A stretch of 10,117 nucleotides of DNA, from positions 45,897 to 56,013 of the forward strand of contig PJRA01000555.1 in assembly GCA_016987375.1 (NCBI GenBank). Direction: 5' to 3'. Below, piece after piece: positions 7,954 through 10,117 of the stretch. The stretch's first letter is position 1; each line of letters starts with the position of its first letter. The translations under genes and the position numbers were made by a program. Source of the DNA: Brachionus koreanus (Eukaryota > Rotifera > Eurotatoria > Ploima > Brachionidae). A model generated the notes under the pieces. The model searched no databases. It was not told the origin of the DNA and worked only from the letters and a program-made list of their open reading frames with translations.

Positions 7954-9717
7954 ATGTTTTTTTTAGTTCTAAATAAACAAATATTCAGGCGCTTTCTCTT
8001 AACTCCAAAAAGCAAATACTCAAAATTGATCGAACCAAATAAAAAAGAGTTAAAAGTCAAAATTGGACTAGAAATCCATGCTCGAATTTTGTCCAAAACT
8101 AAAATATTCAGCGATGCCAGTTGTTTTGATCTGATAAACACGCCCGTCAATAAAAATGTTGCTTTTTTTGACGCAGCTTTGCCAGGAACTATGCCAGTAT
8201 TGAACTCGCGAGCAATCGAAGCAGGCATAAGCACAGCTTTAGCTCTAAATTGCGAAATAAATGCCGTGTCTTCTTTTGAAAGAAAGCACTACTTTTACGC
8301 AGATTTGCCAGCTGGCTACCAGATAACTCAGCAGCGAAACCCTATAGCAAAAAATGGTCTTTTTAAATATCCAGTTATAGATCCCAAAACCCATAAATTA
8401 AGCTACAAACAATGTAGAATAAAGCGAATTCAATTGGAACATGATAGTGCACGTTCACTTCAAATTGATGATGTTTTTTTAAAGTTAAATAAAAAGCAGA
8501 ATTTGCCAAAAAATGCATCGTTAATTGATTTGAATCGTGCTGGAATGGGTTTGATGGAAATAGTGACTGAGCCAGACTTTGAATCAGCTTTTGAATGCTA
8601 CTCTTTTGCTCGTGAACTTGCGTTAACTCTAAAATCAATCGAAACTTGTGATGCTCAGATGGGTGAAGGCGGTTTTAGAGTTGATGTAAACGTTTCAGTA
8701 CATGAAATAGACAAATCATCAAATCCGCCGAATTTACTGCCTGGAATAAGAGTTGAGCTGAAGAATTTAAGTAGCTTTAATTCAATTCTAAAGGGAACAG
8801 AATATGAAATAAGGAGACAAAAAGAATTGAAAAATAGAAGTGAGCCCATTTTACTAGAAACACGAACATACGATTCAACCAAAGGAAAAACAATTTCACT
8901 CAGATCAAAAGAAGACCAATATGACTATAGATTTATGCCTGAACCAAATCTTTTGCCTATATTTATATATTCAAAAGAATTAGAGTCAAATTTAAATATT
9001 TTAAAGTGTGAAGACAATAAGGAGCTGTGTTCATCGAAATGGTTTCTAGAACAATTGGACTCTTGTAAAACCAAAGACAAATTTTACTGTGATTTTGACA
9101 AAGTAAAAGATGAATTTTTTCAAAAAGATTTGCCTCAAAAAAGAAGAATGTTTCTGGTAAATAATTATGGAATATCTGAGGAAAATGCTTTTATTTTTAT
9201 TTCGAACAATCTCGATTACATAATCAAAAATTTAATTTCAAAGAACAATGTTAATGGAGAAGATGTTAAATTGTACGTTCGTGTTCTACTTACTGAGTAT
9301 TTAAATCAAGTGAACGAAAATCCTGATTTGGATAAAATAAGTTTTGATTTAAAATGTGCTAAGATTAAATCGTTTGTAGACTTAATTAAACAGAAAAAAC
9401 TTAGTCGAAGAATATGGCTATCATTTTTTAAAAAGCTATTTGAAATAAAAAATTTAAACAAACTAGCTCATGAAATAGCTGAAGAAGAAGATCTTTTTAT
9501 GATAGTCGATTGTCAATTGATTGAGAGTAAAATCAAAAAATTGTTCCAAGAAAACCCAAAAGCAACAAACGAATTTCAAACAAAAGAAAAAAAGCGTGGT
9601 AAAATATTCAATTTTTTTGTTGGTCGCGTTCATAAAGAACTAAGAGATGCTGCAGATCCCGATCTTGTTGATAGTTTAGTTCAAACAAATCTACAAAAAC
9701 TTATAAATAATGAATAA
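7954..9717 (+). CDS. GATB: Mitochondrial glutamyl-tRNA(Gln) amidotransferase subunit B
   Basis: Single-exon gene of 587 aa, close to animal GATB (about 557) plus small insertions. GatB binds the misacylated Glu-tRNA(Gln) and phosphorylates its glutamyl group. With GatA supplying ammonia and GatC bridging, this makes Gln-tRNA(Gln) for mitochondrial translation. Family motifs in order: KIGLEIHA (36-43), KHYFYADLPAGYQITQQ (111-127), QLEHDSARS (160-168), DLNRAGMGLMEIVTEPDF (192-209), GEGGFRVDVNVSVH (237-250), VELKNLSSF (267-275), ETRTYD (302-307), and RSKEDQYDYRFMPEPNLLP (317-335). The C-terminal tail domain ends FFVGRVHKELRDAADPDLVD. The CPVC zinc-type motif of many bacterial GatBs is replaced by NVAFFDAALPG, which I believe is typical of animal mitochondrial forms. 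The basic, hydroxylated first 24 residues without acids suit a mitochondrial presequence. An in-frame TAA at 7942-7944 supports ATG 7954. Lack of introns contrasts with its multi-exon neighbours. Confidence 0.95.
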   Translation: MFFLVLNKQIFRRFLLTPKSKYSKLIEPNKKELKVKIGLEIHARILSKTKIFSDASCFDLINTPVNKNVAFFDAALPGTMPVLNSRAIEAGISTALALNCEINAVSSFERKHYFYADLPAGYQITQQRNPIAKNGLFKYPVIDPKTHKLSYKQCRIKRIQLEHDSARSLQIDDVFLKLNKKQNLPKNASLIDLNRAGMGLMEIVTEPDFESAFECYSFARELALTLKSIETCDAQMGEGGFRVDVNVSVHEIDKSSNPPNLLPGIRVELKNLSSFNSILKGTEYEIRRQKELKNRSEPILLETRTYDSTKGKTISLRSKEDQYDYRFMPEPNLLPIFIYSKELESNLNILKCEDNKELCSSKWFLEQLDSCKTKDKFYCDFDKVKDEFFQKDLPQKRRMFLVNNYGISEENAFIFISNNLDYIIKNLISKNNVNGEDVKLYVRVLLTEYLNQVNENPDLDKISFDLKCAKIKSFVDLIKQKKLSRRIWLSFFKKLFEIKNLNKLAHEIAEEEDLFMIVDCQLIESKIKKLFQENPKATNEFQTKEKKRGKIFNFFVGRVHKELRDAADPDLVDSLVQTNLQKLINNE

Positions 9718-9718
9718 A
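9713..9718 (+). promoter_or_regulatory. AATAAA overlapping the GatB stop codon
   Basis: AATAAA spans the GatB TAA (9715-9717). If used as the cleavage signal the 3' UTR would be only 10-30 nt. Another AATAAA at 9880-9885 is an alternative. Short 3' UTRs are common in compact genomes, but the choice between the two is open. Confidence 0.3.
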
Positions 9719-10117
9719 TTTTTCTTTTAACCTTGGGTAAATGTCGAGTTTAATAGTTTAAATTTAATTGTTTTAAATATATTATATGTTATTTTAATCA
9801 TCTAAATAATTTTTATTAATTTATTATAAATTTAGTTTGGGTTTGGAATGCAGCTTAGTCCTTCCTTTCAGCCGCATGAAATAAAAATCAATGGCTTTTA
9901 ATCGTTTTAAATATAATAATGAGTATGCAAAAGAAAATTAATTTGTGCAAATGTAAATTAATTATTTTTGTTTTAGATTAAAAAAGCTTAAATCTATATA
10001 ATGATGTATTAGATTTTTCATTTTCAGTCATTTCATAATTTAAAATAACTTGAAATTTTATTCCATTTTTTAATAGAAAATTTTCTTTTTTTTTATCACC
10101 AAAGTAAATCGATTTTG
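9718..10117. other. AT-rich DNA downstream of GatB
   Basis: Apart from the tentative minus-strand exon at 9824-9894, no gene is visible. A minus-strand ATG reading near 10033 (MTENEKSNTSLYRFKLF, then stop) lacks any GT donor and is not called. The right edge may be the start of another gene, but too little is present. Confidence 0.5.
9824..9894 (-). CDS. Tentative terminal exon of a minus-strand gene
   Basis: On the minus strand an AAAAG acceptor (AG at 9896-9895) is followed by 71 nt reading IDFYFMRLKGRTKLHSKPKL-NL and TAA (9826-9824), in phase 1. A GTGATA donor near 10098 on the same strand would give a compatible phase (...KSIYF-A-IDFYF) with an intron of about 200 nt. Its base composition is clearly less AT-rich than the surroundings. 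I do not recognise the peptide, so no product is given. The 71-nt length could be chance, and a mobile-element scrap is possible. Confidence 0.2.

Noticed and set aside
7947..8882. Minus-strand ORFs of 75-95 codons under GatB
   Set aside because: They are antisense shadows of the GatB coding frame, with no independent features.
1..10117. Bacterial origin, CRISPR array, tRNA or rRNA genes
   Set aside because: Introns, TFIIA and LINE relics show nuclear eukaryotic DNA. No regularly spaced repeats, cloverleaf or rRNA-like conserved blocks were seen.

Overview
This is nuclear DNA from a compact, very AT-rich eukaryote, most likely an invertebrate animal. Evidence: three protein-coding genes, eleven short GT-AG introns (eight in ACO1, three counted with the small gene's two plus a tentative one at the right edge), AATAAA-type poly(A) candidates, and decayed LINE reverse-transcriptase relics. 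The gene set is eukaryotic: a TFIIA subunit, an IRP1-type cytosolic aconitase and a nuclear-encoded mitochondrial GatB. The phylum cannot be fixed from sequence alone; a rotifer-like or other small invertebrate genome is only a guess.

Layout. 1-402: the 3' end of a decayed LINE, plus strand. 403-1346: AT-rich intergenic DNA. 1347-1818, minus strand: a complete three-exon gene for the TFIIA small (gamma) subunit, GTF2A2. Its exons are 192, 105 and 78 nt, so it is easily missed as an ORF. 1819-2737: the shared upstream region of two divergent genes, with a 16-nt-arm inverted repeat and a less AT-rich island. 2738-7601, plus strand: a nine-exon gene for cytosolic aconitase / iron regulatory protein 1 (ACO1, 893 aa). 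Introns 1, 4, 5, 6 and 8 are 55-68 nt and intron 2 is 184 nt. Introns 3 (666 nt) and 7 (1038 nt) are enlarged: intron 3 holds an antisense 136-codon ORF, and intron 7 an antisense LINE relic of the same family as the one at the left edge. 7954-9717, plus strand: an intronless gene for mitochondrial GatB. 9718-10117: AT-rich DNA with a possible terminal exon of another minus-strand gene.

Functionally these are three unrelated housekeeping genes: basal transcription (TFIIA), cytosolic citrate isomerisation with iron-dependent RNA regulation (ACO1/IRP1), and mitochondrial Gln-tRNA synthesis (GatB). There is no operon logic. The only architectural link is the divergent GTF2A2/ACO1 pair, about 0.9 kb between start codons, and the tandem ACO1-GatB pair, 352 nt apart. 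I found no clearly new biological system. The most useful results are the hidden TFIIA-gamma gene, the exact ACO1 exon structure, and the nested antisense ORF in ACO1 intron 3.
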